NCBI RefSeq assembly: GCF_003611465.1
Contig: NZ_RAXV01000032.1
Span: forward strand, 1 to 45,224
Length of the DNA: 45,224 nt
Direction: 5' to 3'
Origin: Acinetobacter tianfuensis
GTDB taxonomy: Bacteria > Pseudomonadota > Gammaproteobacteria > Pseudomonadales > Moraxellaceae
Position numbers and translations under genes: made by a program. Below the pieces are notes generated by a model. It did no database searches, had not been told where the DNA came from, and saw only the letters and a program-made list of their open reading frames with translations. This document shows positions 1-7,314 of the stretch, in pieces (within the stretch, counting starts at the first letter, position 1; each line of letters opens with the position of its first letter).

Positions 1-53
1 CAAAAAGTGGCATTTGAATAAATTGCATAAACTTAAATCATAAAATTTAAAGT

Positions 54-84
54 GAGGATTATAGTCCGTGGATATATAGTCCTC
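54..84 (+). promoter_or_regulatory. C-box-like operator of the XRE controller
   Basis: GAGGATTATA (54-63) and TATAGTCCTC (75-84) form an inverted repeat with one mismatch. TATAGTCC also occurs as a direct repeat at 60-67 and 75-82, with GTCCGTG at the centre. This layout (two TATAGTC half-site blocks around a central GTCCGTG) matches, from memory, the operators of restriction-modification controller proteins such as C.Esp1396I and C.PvuII. It lies just upstream of a small XRE protein of the same size class, so autoregulation of the downstream operon is likely. Assignment is by pattern only. Confidence 0.75.
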
Positions 85-125
85 AATTGGTGATAGTTCT
101 GTTTTTTGAACAGTTGATTAATCAA

Positions 126-332
126 ATGTCAGAACTCACAGTTTTTTTTGGTTTGAAAGTTCGAGAACAAAGAAAACTAAAGAAAATTTCGCAAGAAAAA
201 TTGGCGTTGCTCTGTAATATTGATAGGAGCTACATGGGACGGATTGAGCGTGGTGAAGTAAATATTACACTTGAAAAAATATATGAGATTGCAAAAGCAC
301 TAGAGATAGATCCCAAGAAATTGTTACCATAG
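126..332 (+). CDS. XRE-family controller (C-protein-like) regulator
   Basis: A 68-aa single-domain helix-turn-helix protein. Helices run from about residue 8 to 62, with the HTH core at about 21-48 (ISQEKLALLCNIDRSYMGRI followed by ERGEVNIT), typical of Cro/C1-type DNA-binding folds. The size and the IDRSYMGRIERG recognition-helix region resemble the controller (C) proteins of restriction-modification systems, which also use an [LI]DR[ST]Y[IM] motif. The ATG at 126 is preferred over an upstream TTG/GTG at about 87 because the latter adds a non-conserved hydrophobic leader; no good ribosome site is visible, and a 12-bp palindrome (TTGATTAATCAA, 114-125) abuts the ATG. It precedes the Detocs-like genes by 37 bp in the same direction and probably sets their basal and delayed expression. 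No restriction or methylase gene is nearby. Confidence 0.85.
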   Translation: MSELTVFFGLKVREQRKLKKISQEKLALLCNIDRSYMGRIERGEVNITLEKIYEIAKALEIDPKKLLP

Positions 333-369
333 TGAAATAACTAATATTTAAAAATTAGAGGGATAATCA

Positions 370-3300
370 ATGCATGGCGATCAAAGCTTTCTGAAATATC
401 AAAATAAAATTCGTGGAATTATTTCTCAGAGAAAAAATCAGAAAGTCTTTGATGGAAAATCTTTAGATAAATCCAATGACGCACTGAAAAGAGGTATCAG
501 TGAAATCTTCCTGTTAGCGAGAGCCGAATTAGATGAAAAAGATTTTGGTCGCTTTATAGAATGGACAAATGAGCAAGTTCATAGTCAAGTTAAAGATGCA
601 GAACTTTATAAAAAGAAGTCTTATATCGATGTAGCTGGCCTTTTTAAGAAAATTCCGGCAGTCATTTTAGAAAAAGAAATAGCTTGGATAATCGAAAGAA
701 TTAATGCGGAAAGTCAAAAAATTAATGAATTTTATGACTTTATGATTGATCTCGAAAAGACAGTTTATTTGAGTAATTACAAAGAAGCTATAGATGATTT
801 AAATCTATTTGAGCAAAAAAATGGAGCATCAATTTGGTCTATACAATTAATGATAGGTCTAGAACAAGTTGCAAATGGCTTAATAGAGCAGAAAAAATAT
901 ACTAATTCGTTGAGGAAAATTTTTAAGACTGGTTTATTATCATATTTGACATTTTTTATAAGTGGACGTAATGAGGGAAAAACTAATTTTTTAAAATTTA
1001 TAGAAGACGTTGAGAAATCAGTTAGTGCTCATAGAGGCTTCAAAAAGAATGAAGCACTATTAACATATTTAACTTACAAAATTTCAGGTGTTTATCCTGA
1101 AATAGAGAAAATTGACCATATATTAAGAATAGAACAAGCGCATTCAATATATGATATTTATGATACTTTTTTGAATATAGTGCAATTCTTAATTTATCAA
1201 AATAGAGAAGATATACTATTAAGACATAAATATTCATTAAAAAAGCTATCTTCACTAAGAGATTATAGAATTGAAAAAATCCTTAAACACTTAAATATTA
1301 ATGAAATAAATGAATGTCAAAAAAGAGATTATCAAGTTTTTGATGAGTGTTCTAATGAAATTTTTTATAATGATAGATGTATCCGACCTGAAGGGGTAGA
1401 TATATGGGGTTTCTTTCATAAAGGTTATAATAAATATAATACAGAATTTTATGACAGCGAAAACTTATTTAAACAATCTTATGAATCATTATTATCATTT
1501 ACAAAATTCAGTAGTGAATCAGCTAAAAATATTAATCAATTAAATAAGCATGTATTGAATTTTAATATATTTCCATCAGTTAAGGCATTATCATATATGC
1601 TGAACCCAATTAGTGGCTTAAATGATATTGTATTAAGTTACTGGAATATTGGATTGAATAGTCCAACTTTTGGTTATGAGGATCTAAAATTAGACAATAA
1701 ATTAGAGTTGTTAGATAAGTATAAGTTTGGAAATATATGTAAGGCAATTGTATATATAAAAAATAAACAATATAGGTTAGCTTATCATAAGCTTATATAT
1801 CTTCTTGATGGTGATAGTGAATTCTTTAGTAACTATGCAAAGCATGCATTAATAAAAATGTATAATGATGAGAAAGATATTGTAGGTCTACTTAATATAC
1901 TTAATAATATAGATATACTTTTCCTGAAAAACTTTAATTCAATAACTTTTAATAAAATTATTGCGGGAATAACTTATTTAGATCTCAAGAATATTGAGAA
2001 TCCTTTAGATAGATCAAATATAACATATATATGCCATTTGAATAATGAAGATAGTAATTTATTGGCTAGTTTAAGGTTGAGTATAAAAGATGTATGTAAT
2101 TATTATGGAATAAATAAACCATCAGAAATTGATATAGAAATGTTCACCGATAAAATGAATAATTTTTTATCAGAAATTTGCATACCAAATAATTTAGATA
2201 TGTGTCGTTTAAGATCCCTAAGAGGAAGTAAGCTAGTAGTTGAAGAGCGTATTAATATTTGTCAAAAATTAAGATCGATAGATAAGAGAAATTCTGATAA
2301 ATATGAGAATGAATTATCAAGACTAAATTATTTTTCAACTCTAGAAGAAGGTAGGAAAGTATTAAGTTCTTCTCGTATATATGTGGATATTGAATGCTTT
2401 AAAAAATGGGCTATGCATGAAATATCAGATGAAATTAGCCGATATAAAGACCTTGCTATAATAAAGCCAGATGATGAAGTTCAATATCATGAATTGATAC
2501 AAGGACTTTATTCGGGTGATAGTTATTTGAACTCATTTGTACCTGAAAGTGATGCTGATTTACTTCTATTAAATATCTTAAGAAGATGTGAACAAGCCTT
2601 TCTATTTAATTCAAATTGGGGCTTGGATTATTACTTAAGTAAACGTATTAGACATCAATCATTTGTTGGCAGACTTAGAAATGAATTAGAACAAAGCCAA
2701 CTAATTACCACAAAGTTTTCTGAAGATGGGAATTATCAGGATAATGAACAGTGGATTAATTACCTATGTGAAAATTTACCTGAAATTAGAGATGATTTAC
2801 AAAAAATATTCAAAAACTTCTCAGCAGCATTTGATAAGAAGTTATTGGATTTAAAAGATCATAGGCTACATATTAAAACTAATGAGAAGCCAGATGGGAT
2901 GCTGTATCTGAATATTCCTACTAACTATATTCCAATTTTAAGATATGTTTTAGACCAAAATGATTTTGATAGTATTTTTACTTCTATTGTTGACGTTCTG
3001 TGGGCTGGTCTAAATTTGTCCCTAAAAAATACGAAAACCTATATTACTACAGATCTTAGTAATCAAATTAGTACATTATTTGATAGCTTAAAACTAAAGA
3101 TTAAAAATAAGATAGAGAAAAATACCCCGGAAATAAATGATAAATATTTAAAACTAGACCAGACAATCACTAATTGTAATGCATCAATTCAGGCTGTATT
3201 AATTGAAATTGGTAATTGGTTTACCCGAACTGATTTAGAAGCGCATACAAAATATATTTTACCAAAAGAAATGGTTGATTTAGCAATAAGTACAGCTTCT

Positions 3301-3777
3301 AAGTCACTTAAAAATCATAATATTAAAATACAAAGTAATGTAGAGGTAATAGATAATTCAATTAATGAATTCAGATTAAGCTTATCAAATTTACCAGTCT
3401 TTAATGATATATTCTTTATTTTATTAGATAATGTTCAGGAACATTCATATCTTCATGAGCCAGAAGTTGTAAGTAATGTTATATTTGATTGTGTTAATAA
3501 TATTCTAACAATCGACTTCTTAAATGAATGTCATTATAAATCTAAGCTGAGAAACAGTGAGACGGTGGAAAGAATTAGACAAGAAATTAAATCAAAAAAT
3601 AATTTAAGAAGTAGACAAGAAGGTAATAGTGGTCTTATCAAGTTAGCAGCTTCATCTAATGATGATAATGTTTATAAAATTGATTTTGGTTATGAAGGTG
3701 AAAAACATTTTAGAGTTAAACTAGTTTATCCTTTAATTCATGCGGGTACTGTTTATCCTGAAAAGGAAGCTGACTAG
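370..3777 (+). CDS. dtcA: Detocs sensor kinase-like protein DtcA
   Basis: A 1135-aa cytosolic protein with no signal or membrane segment. The long N-terminal part (about 1-900) is almost entirely predicted alpha-helical and probably forms a solenoid/TPR-like sensor. The C-terminal part (about 990-1130) looks like a HATPase_c domain: an N-box-like LDNVQEHS with N1021 and H1025, and a G-box-like GNSG at 1085-1088. In Detocs, DtcA is the kinase that senses phage infection and phosphorylates DtcB and DtcC. A classical H-box (F-x-H-E-[IL]-R-x-P) is not visible, so the phospho-accepting histidine is unresolved. The ATG at 370 has GAGGGA about 7 nt upstream. The stop codon directly abuts the next ATG (TAG-ATG), indicating translational coupling. 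Composition is strongly AT-rich. Identification rests on gene order with the two downstream receivers more than on direct homology. Confidence 0.8.
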   Translation: MHGDQSFLKYQNKIRGIISQRKNQKVFDGKSLDKSNDALKRGISEIFLLARAELDEKDFGRFIEWTNEQVHSQVKDAELYKKKSYIDVAGLFKKIPAVILEKEIAWIIERINAESQKINEFYDFMIDLEKTVYLSNYKEAIDDLNLFEQKNGASIWSIQLMIGLEQVANGLIEQKKYTNSLRKIFKTGLLSYLTFFISGRNEGKTNFLKFIEDVEKSVSAHRGFKKNEALLTYLTYKISGVYPEIEKIDHILRIEQAHSIYDIYDTFLNIVQFLIYQNREDILLRHKYSLKKLSSLRDYRIEKILKHLNINEINECQKRDYQVFDECSNEIFYNDRCIRPEGVDIWGFFHKGYNKYNTEFYDSENLFKQSYESLLSFTKFSSESAKNINQLNKHVLNFNIFPSVKALSYMLNPISGLNDIVLSYWNIGLNSPTFGYEDLKLDNKLELLDKYKFGNICKAIVYIKNKQYRLAYHKLIYLLDGDSEFFSNYAKHALIKMYNDEKDIVGLLNILNNIDILFLKNFNSITFNKIIAGITYLDLKNIENPLDRSNITYICHLNNEDSNLLASLRLSIKDVCNYYGINKPSEIDIEMFTDKMNNFLSEICIPNNLDMCRLRSLRGSKLVVEERINICQKLRSIDKRNSDKYENELSRLNYFSTLEEGRKVLSSSRIYVDIECFKKWAMHEISDEISRYKDLAIIKPDDEVQYHELIQGLYSGDSYLNSFVPESDADLLLLNILRRCEQAFLFNSNWGLDYYLSKRIRHQSFVGRLRNELEQSQLITTKFSEDGNYQDNEQWINYLCENLPEIRDDLQKIFKNFSAAFDKKLLDLKDHRLHIKTNEKPDGMLYLNIPTNYIPILRYVLDQNDFDSIFTSIVDVLWAGLNLSLKNTKTYITTDLSNQISTLFDSLKLKIKNKIEKNTPEINDKYLKLDQTITNCNASIQAVLIEIGNWFTRTDLEAHTKYILPKEMVDLAISTASKSLKNHNIKIQSNVEVIDNSINEFRLSLSNLPVFNDIFFILLDNVQEHSYLHEPEVVSNVIFDCVNNILTIDFLNECHYKSKLRNSETVERIRQEIKSKNNLRSRQEGNSGLIKLAASSNDDNVYKIDFGYEGEKHFRVKLVYPLIHAGTVYPEKEAD

Positions 3778-4221
3778 ATGAATATTTTACTAGTAGAAGA
3801 TGAATATCCTAAACGCCAGAACATTCAAAAATTTTTAGAAAATTTACCTAAAGATATTAATATAAGATTTGCCCAATCTGTAAATTCTGCTTTAGATGAA
3901 TTAGAAGATGAAATTCCAGATCTAATGATTTTGGATATGTCTTTACCTACTTTTGATATTACTGATGAGGATAGTGGAGGAAGACCTCAAGGATTTGGTG
4001 GGGAAGAGGTTCTAAGAGTACTTTTAATACAGAATATTATTTGTAGAACTATAGTTATTACTGGTTATGAATCATTTTTAAAAGATGATGGAATGTCTTT
4101 GAATATAGATAAATTAAGATCTACTCTTAAATCAGAGTTTAATGAATATATTATAGATGTTATACACTATAATTCTACAAATGACTCTTGGAAAACCCAT
4201 TTAAAAAAATATTTTGAATAA
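3778..4221 (+). CDS. dtcB: Stand-alone receiver protein DtcB
   Basis: A 147-aa single receiver domain without an output domain. It shows the acidic pair E7/D8 (LLVEDE), the phospho-acceptor D53 at the end of beta-3 (LMILDMSLP) and the switch threonine T95 (TIVITGYES). The usual lysine-proline after beta-5 is not visible; the corresponding stretch reads DVIHYNSTND. An insert rich in D/G (about 60-75) follows the acceptor loop. In the published Detocs model DtcB is a phosphate sink that keeps leaky kinase activity from triggering the effector, which suits a receiver with no output domain. It starts immediately after dtcA and is followed by dtcC after 8 nt, so the three should be cotranscribed. 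Confidence 0.82.
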   Translation: MNILLVEDEYPKRQNIQKFLENLPKDINIRFAQSVNSALDELEDEIPDLMILDMSLPTFDITDEDSGGRPQGFGGEEVLRVLLIQNIICRTIVITGYESFLKDDGMSLNIDKLRSTLKSEFNEYIIDVIHYNSTNDSWKTHLKKYFE

Positions 4222-4229
4222 ATTAATAT

Positions 4230-5441
4230 ATGAAAGTTTTAATTATTGATGATTCACCACGACGTTATAGTAAATTAGTAGGTGAAGTAAAAAAAATTGA
4301 TGGTCTTTCAGTTAAGGATATTGAAGTAGTATCTAGTATTGAAGATGCCGAAGAAAAAGTAGATAGTTTACTATATGATTTAGTGGTTTTAGATATATTA
4401 ATTCCATATTCAAATGTAGATGAAGAAGATAAGCAAAATAGTATTGAGTTCTTAGAGTATTTACATTCTAGCTGTAGAAATAAACCTAAAAGAATTATTG
4501 GAATAAGTAGTGATAAACAATTACTTGATGAAGTAAGTCATATCTTTTCTAGCAAGTCTTGGACAGTTATTGAATATAGTGATGTAAGTGACGAATGGCT
4601 CCATAAAATACTTGCTTGTATAAATTATGCACTAGGTAATAATGATCTAGAAAATTCTAATAAGAATATAGATTTATTAGTTGTTTGTGCCTTGCTATCT
4701 CCTGAATTAAATGCAGTTTTGAATTTACCTTGGAATTGGAGTGAAGCCATACTTATAGATGAAAATATATTCATATATTTCGGAAGTTTTGAGGTTCAAA
4801 ATAAGACGATTAATGTTGCAGCTGCATATACTCTTAGACCAGGAATGGTTGCTATAGCTATTTTATGTACTAGACTTTTAAAAATATTAACACCTAAAAT
4901 CGTTACGATGACTGGTATATGTGCGGGTAATAAAGACGAAGTAACGTTAGGTGATGTTATCTTAGCTGAATGTACTTGGGATTATCAGAGTGGAAAACTA
5001 GTTAAAGAGAACAATGAAATTAGATTTAAAATTTCTCCTCATCATTTAATGATTAAAGATAATGTTAAAAATTTTTTTATTCAATTATCTAGAGATAATG
5101 ATCTTTTTGAGTCATTACAGTCAAATATAGAAGGAACGATCATAGTACCATCTTTGAAAATAGGGTCTTTAGTATCTGGAGCTTCTGTAATTGCAGATGA
5201 TTCAACATTATTTAAAATTAAGGATCAACAAGATCGTAAAGTTTTAGGTATTGAAATGGAGATTTATGCTTTGTATGCAGCTTGTTTTAGTTCGGCGGTC
5301 GAACCCTTATACTTTGCACTAAAAGGCGTTTGCGATTATGGGGATTCAGAAAAAAATGACCTTTATCAAAAGCTAGCTGCAAAAAATAGCGCTCAAATAC
5401 TTCAATGTTTTGCAGAAAAATATATTAATGTTCTTTTATGA
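4230..5441 (+). CDS. dtcC: Receiver-nucleosidase effector DtcC (ATP cleavage)
   Basis: A 403-aa fusion. Residues 1-130 are a receiver domain: D7/D8, acceptor D55 (LVVLDILIP), switch S93/S94 (IIGISSD). Residues about 147-403 are a PNP/MTA-nucleosidase-like domain: the glycine-rich TMTGICAG at 226-233, the purine/ribose-binding IEMEIYALYAA at 341-351, and GVCDYGD at 366-372 with D369 as the likely catalytic acid. Members of this effector family in Detocs cleave ATP to adenine and ribose-5'-triphosphate, killing or stalling the infected cell once the receiver is phosphorylated. Key residues are all present, so the effector appears intact. The canonical receiver lysine is again not evident. It is followed 15 nt later by a membrane-protein gene. 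Confidence 0.87.
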   Translation: MKVLIIDDSPRRYSKLVGEVKKIDGLSVKDIEVVSSIEDAEEKVDSLLYDLVVLDILIPYSNVDEEDKQNSIEFLEYLHSSCRNKPKRIIGISSDKQLLDEVSHIFSSKSWTVIEYSDVSDEWLHKILACINYALGNNDLENSNKNIDLLVVCALLSPELNAVLNLPWNWSEAILIDENIFIYFGSFEVQNKTINVAAAYTLRPGMVAIAILCTRLLKILTPKIVTMTGICAGNKDEVTLGDVILAECTWDYQSGKLVKENNEIRFKISPHHLMIKDNVKNFFIQLSRDNDLFESLQSNIEGTIIVPSLKIGSLVSGASVIADDSTLFKIKDQQDRKVLGIEMEIYALYAACFSSAVEPLYFALKGVCDYGDSEKNDLYQKLAAKNSAQILQCFAEKYINVLL

Positions 5442-5456
5442 GTATCTGAAGGTAAT

Positions 5457-5936
5457 ATGGAAAATAAAATTAGTTCCGAACAATTGATGGAACATGCATG
5501 GAAATATTTTGAAATTCATTCCAATCAAAGAATTACCTTGTTCAATTATTTTCTTTTTATTATGACGGGACTAGGGGCTGCAATCGGTATAACTTTGCAG
5601 GCATCCTCGAAGTTTGCCTATGTAGGAATATTTTTAAGCTTTTTTGTTTCGTTAGTCTCCTTTGTTTTTTGGAAATTAGACCAAAGAACTTCATTCTTGA
5701 TCAAGGAATCTGAAAAAACCCTAATTTTACTAGAACGTAATTCAGCGGTTGATTTTGGGATATTTAGTAAGGAAGAAGCCAATCTGGATAAGCACAATAA
5801 AGACAAGTTCTATATCTTCAAAACATTCACGTATGGAAAAATATTTAGGCTAGTTTTTTTTACAACTGGGCTAGTAGGTGTATTAGGCATGGTTATTTTT
5901 ATCTTAAAAATATTTGCTTGTATAAGCTTAAAGTAG
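5457..5936 (+). CDS. Small three-helix membrane protein, last gene of Detocs-like operon
   Basis: A 159-aa protein with three probable membrane segments: about 29-50 (LFNYFLFIMTGLGAAIGITL), 53-74, and 127-155, plus a cytoplasmic loop between the second and third. The conserved-looking N-terminal signature is HAWKYFEIHSNQR just before the first segment, and WKLDQRTSFLIKESE follows the second. I do not recognise a named family with certainty. The ATG has AAGG at a good distance and the gap to dtcC is only 15 nt, followed by the operon terminator at 6081-6118, so it belongs to the operon. The three described Detocs components are dtcA-dtcC, so this may be an accessory or second effector. It could instead be an independent passenger. 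Confidence 0.8.
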   Translation: MENKISSEQLMEHAWKYFEIHSNQRITLFNYFLFIMTGLGAAIGITLQASSKFAYVGIFLSFFVSLVSFVFWKLDQRTSFLIKESEKTLILLERNSAVDFGIFSKEEANLDKHNKDKFYIFKTFTYGKIFRLVFFTTGLVGVLGMVIFILKIFACISLK

Positions 5937-6080
5937 CTAAAAATTAACAATATATATTTAAATTATTGATTTATACTTTAGATATATCTTTTTGGGGATT
6001 ATAACCATTTTGAGAAAATCTAAAGATATGATTTTTTAAAGTTTAAAATTTATTTTTTAATATCAATTGGTTGGAAGGAA

Positions 6081-6118
6081 AGTTTACAGATAGTAGAAAT
6101 AATTCTGTAAACTTTTTT
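6081..6118 (+). terminator. Rho-independent terminator of the Detocs-like operon
   Basis: A perfect 10-bp inverted repeat, AGTTTACAGA (6081-6090) and TCTGTAAACT (6104-6113), with a 13-nt loop, followed by a run of T (6113-6118). It lies 145 bp after the membrane-protein stop codon. Confidence 0.8.
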
Positions 6119-6164
6119 ATAGTAACATATTTAACACTTAGATTTTCTGTAAATTTTAATACTG

Positions 6165-6190
6165 TATGAGAGTAAATAGATACTCTCATA
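6165..6190 (-). terminator. Hairpin downstream of the patatin operon
   Basis: A perfect 10-bp inverted repeat, TATGAGAGTA (6165-6174) and TACTCTCATA (6181-6190), with a 6-nt loop, 12 bp beyond the patatin stop codon. The T-run on the minus strand is weak, so it may be an mRNA 3' stabiliser rather than a strong terminator. With the hairpin at 6081 it separates the two convergent operons; the rest of the 5937-6201 gap is AT-rich with nothing else recognised. Confidence 0.6.
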
Positions 6191-6201
6191 TAATCTTAAA
6201 A

Positions 6202-7314
6202 TTATGATCCTGCGACTACTTTGAATTTTTCTATATTTGATGGTGTAAAGGTTAGCTTTCTTTTTGATACTTCGTAACCATGATTAAAAAGCTTATCAAA
6301 CTCTTCATAAGTTAGTCGTCTAAGAGTAGTAGGAAACTTTGATGCAAACACTGAGGAACTACAAATATCACCATCATTTATCTTATCAAAAATAGAGATC
6401 AAATTACCTCTATCTATATCTTCTTGAATATAGTTTACGAAAGTACGGATACGTAATGCTCTTGACTGATCATAGATTATGTCTGTGATTCGTTTTAATC
6501 GCCAAGGATTTAGTTTAGATAAGGAAAAACCTTTTTCTAGTGGTGTACTTGCATCAGATAATATTAACTGAGTATTACTTGGCAGGGATTCTTTTAAACT
6601 ACCTCTACCTGCATTAAAAAAAGGTTCAAGCCCAAGATTGTCATATACACCTCCATCGTAAACATGAAACCTTGAATATAAAGGAGTAATTATTGACTGA
6701 TTTCCCTCTGGATCGTTCCATGCTTTTCTCTTTTTCCACTCATATGATTCAGCTTGAATAACTAGAGGACCAATTCCACCAGGAAAACCTGCGGATACTG
6801 CTAAGGCGTTGGCTAATGGAAAATTTTTAGAGGATGCATATCCTAATAGATAATCTCCAAAGTTTTTCTGCTTAAATCTAAATCTTTTACCTGTCTCGGC
6901 TGTTGTTCCGTTTATTGACCATTCAGGAAAAACAGGAAGATCTACAAGTTTATCATCTATTCCCCATTCATCCCTTAAAGCGAATGCTAATAAATTTGCT
7001 CTTGATAATAAGAAATACCAATTTTTAGGCTTTAAGAGTTGTCTTACCATTCCTCCCATTAAACTTTTAGTACATAATTTTTTCCGCAAAGAGGGAAGCA
7101 GGAATTCATTATATTGAGAGGAAGTCGGCCATTGCATTTGATTTTCTCTTAACAATAAGCCGATTATTAAACTTCCCCCCGATACAGTAGAGATATGAGT
7201 AATTTCCTCTAACTTATTTTGTTCTGATAAATATTTTAGTACCCCTAAATGGAATACCATAGCTCTAATTCCACCGCCTGAGAGAGCTAAAGCAATATTT
7301 TTTGCGTCAGTCAT
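6202..7314 (-). CDS. Patatin-like phospholipase, probable effector
   Basis: A 370-aa patatin-fold lipase. The oxyanion-hole motif SGGGIRA is at 12-18, the nucleophile elbow STVSGGSL places catalytic S45, and the second half of the Ser-Asp dyad is D220 in YDGG (219-222). The elbow has Thr instead of the usual first Gly of GxSxG, a variation seen in some bacterial patatins. In CBASS, patatin effectors (CapV) degrade membrane phospholipids when bound by cyclic nucleotides; here no cyclase is present. There is no signal peptide, so the protein is cytosolic. The start codon overlaps the end of the E2-E1-JAB gene by 4 nt (ATGA), showing tight coupling. The C-terminus ends in Val-Ala-Gly-Ser. It is the last gene of the leftward operon. 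Confidence 0.88.
   Translation of the reverse strand: MTDAKNIALALSGGGIRAMVFHLGVLKYLSEQNKLEEITHISTVSGGSLIIGLLLRENQMQWPTSSQYNEFLLPSLRKKLCTKSLMGGMVRQLLKPKNWYFLLSRANLLAFALRDEWGIDDKLVDLPVFPEWSINGTTAETGKRFRFKQKNFGDYLLGYASSKNFPLANALAVSAGFPGGIGPLVIQAESYEWKKRKAWNDPEGNQSIITPLYSRFHVYDGGVYDNLGLEPFFNAGRGSLKESLPSNTQLILSDASTPLEKGFSLSKLNPWRLKRITDIIYDQSRALRIRTFVNYIQEDIDRGNLISIFDKINDGDICSSSVFASKFPTTLRRLTYEEFDKLFNHGYEVSKRKLTFTPSNIEKFKVVAGS

Noticed and set aside
126..5936. Restriction-modification system
   Set aside because: The controller and operator look like one, but there is no methylase motif (NPPY/DPPY, PCQ) or nuclease among the following genes.
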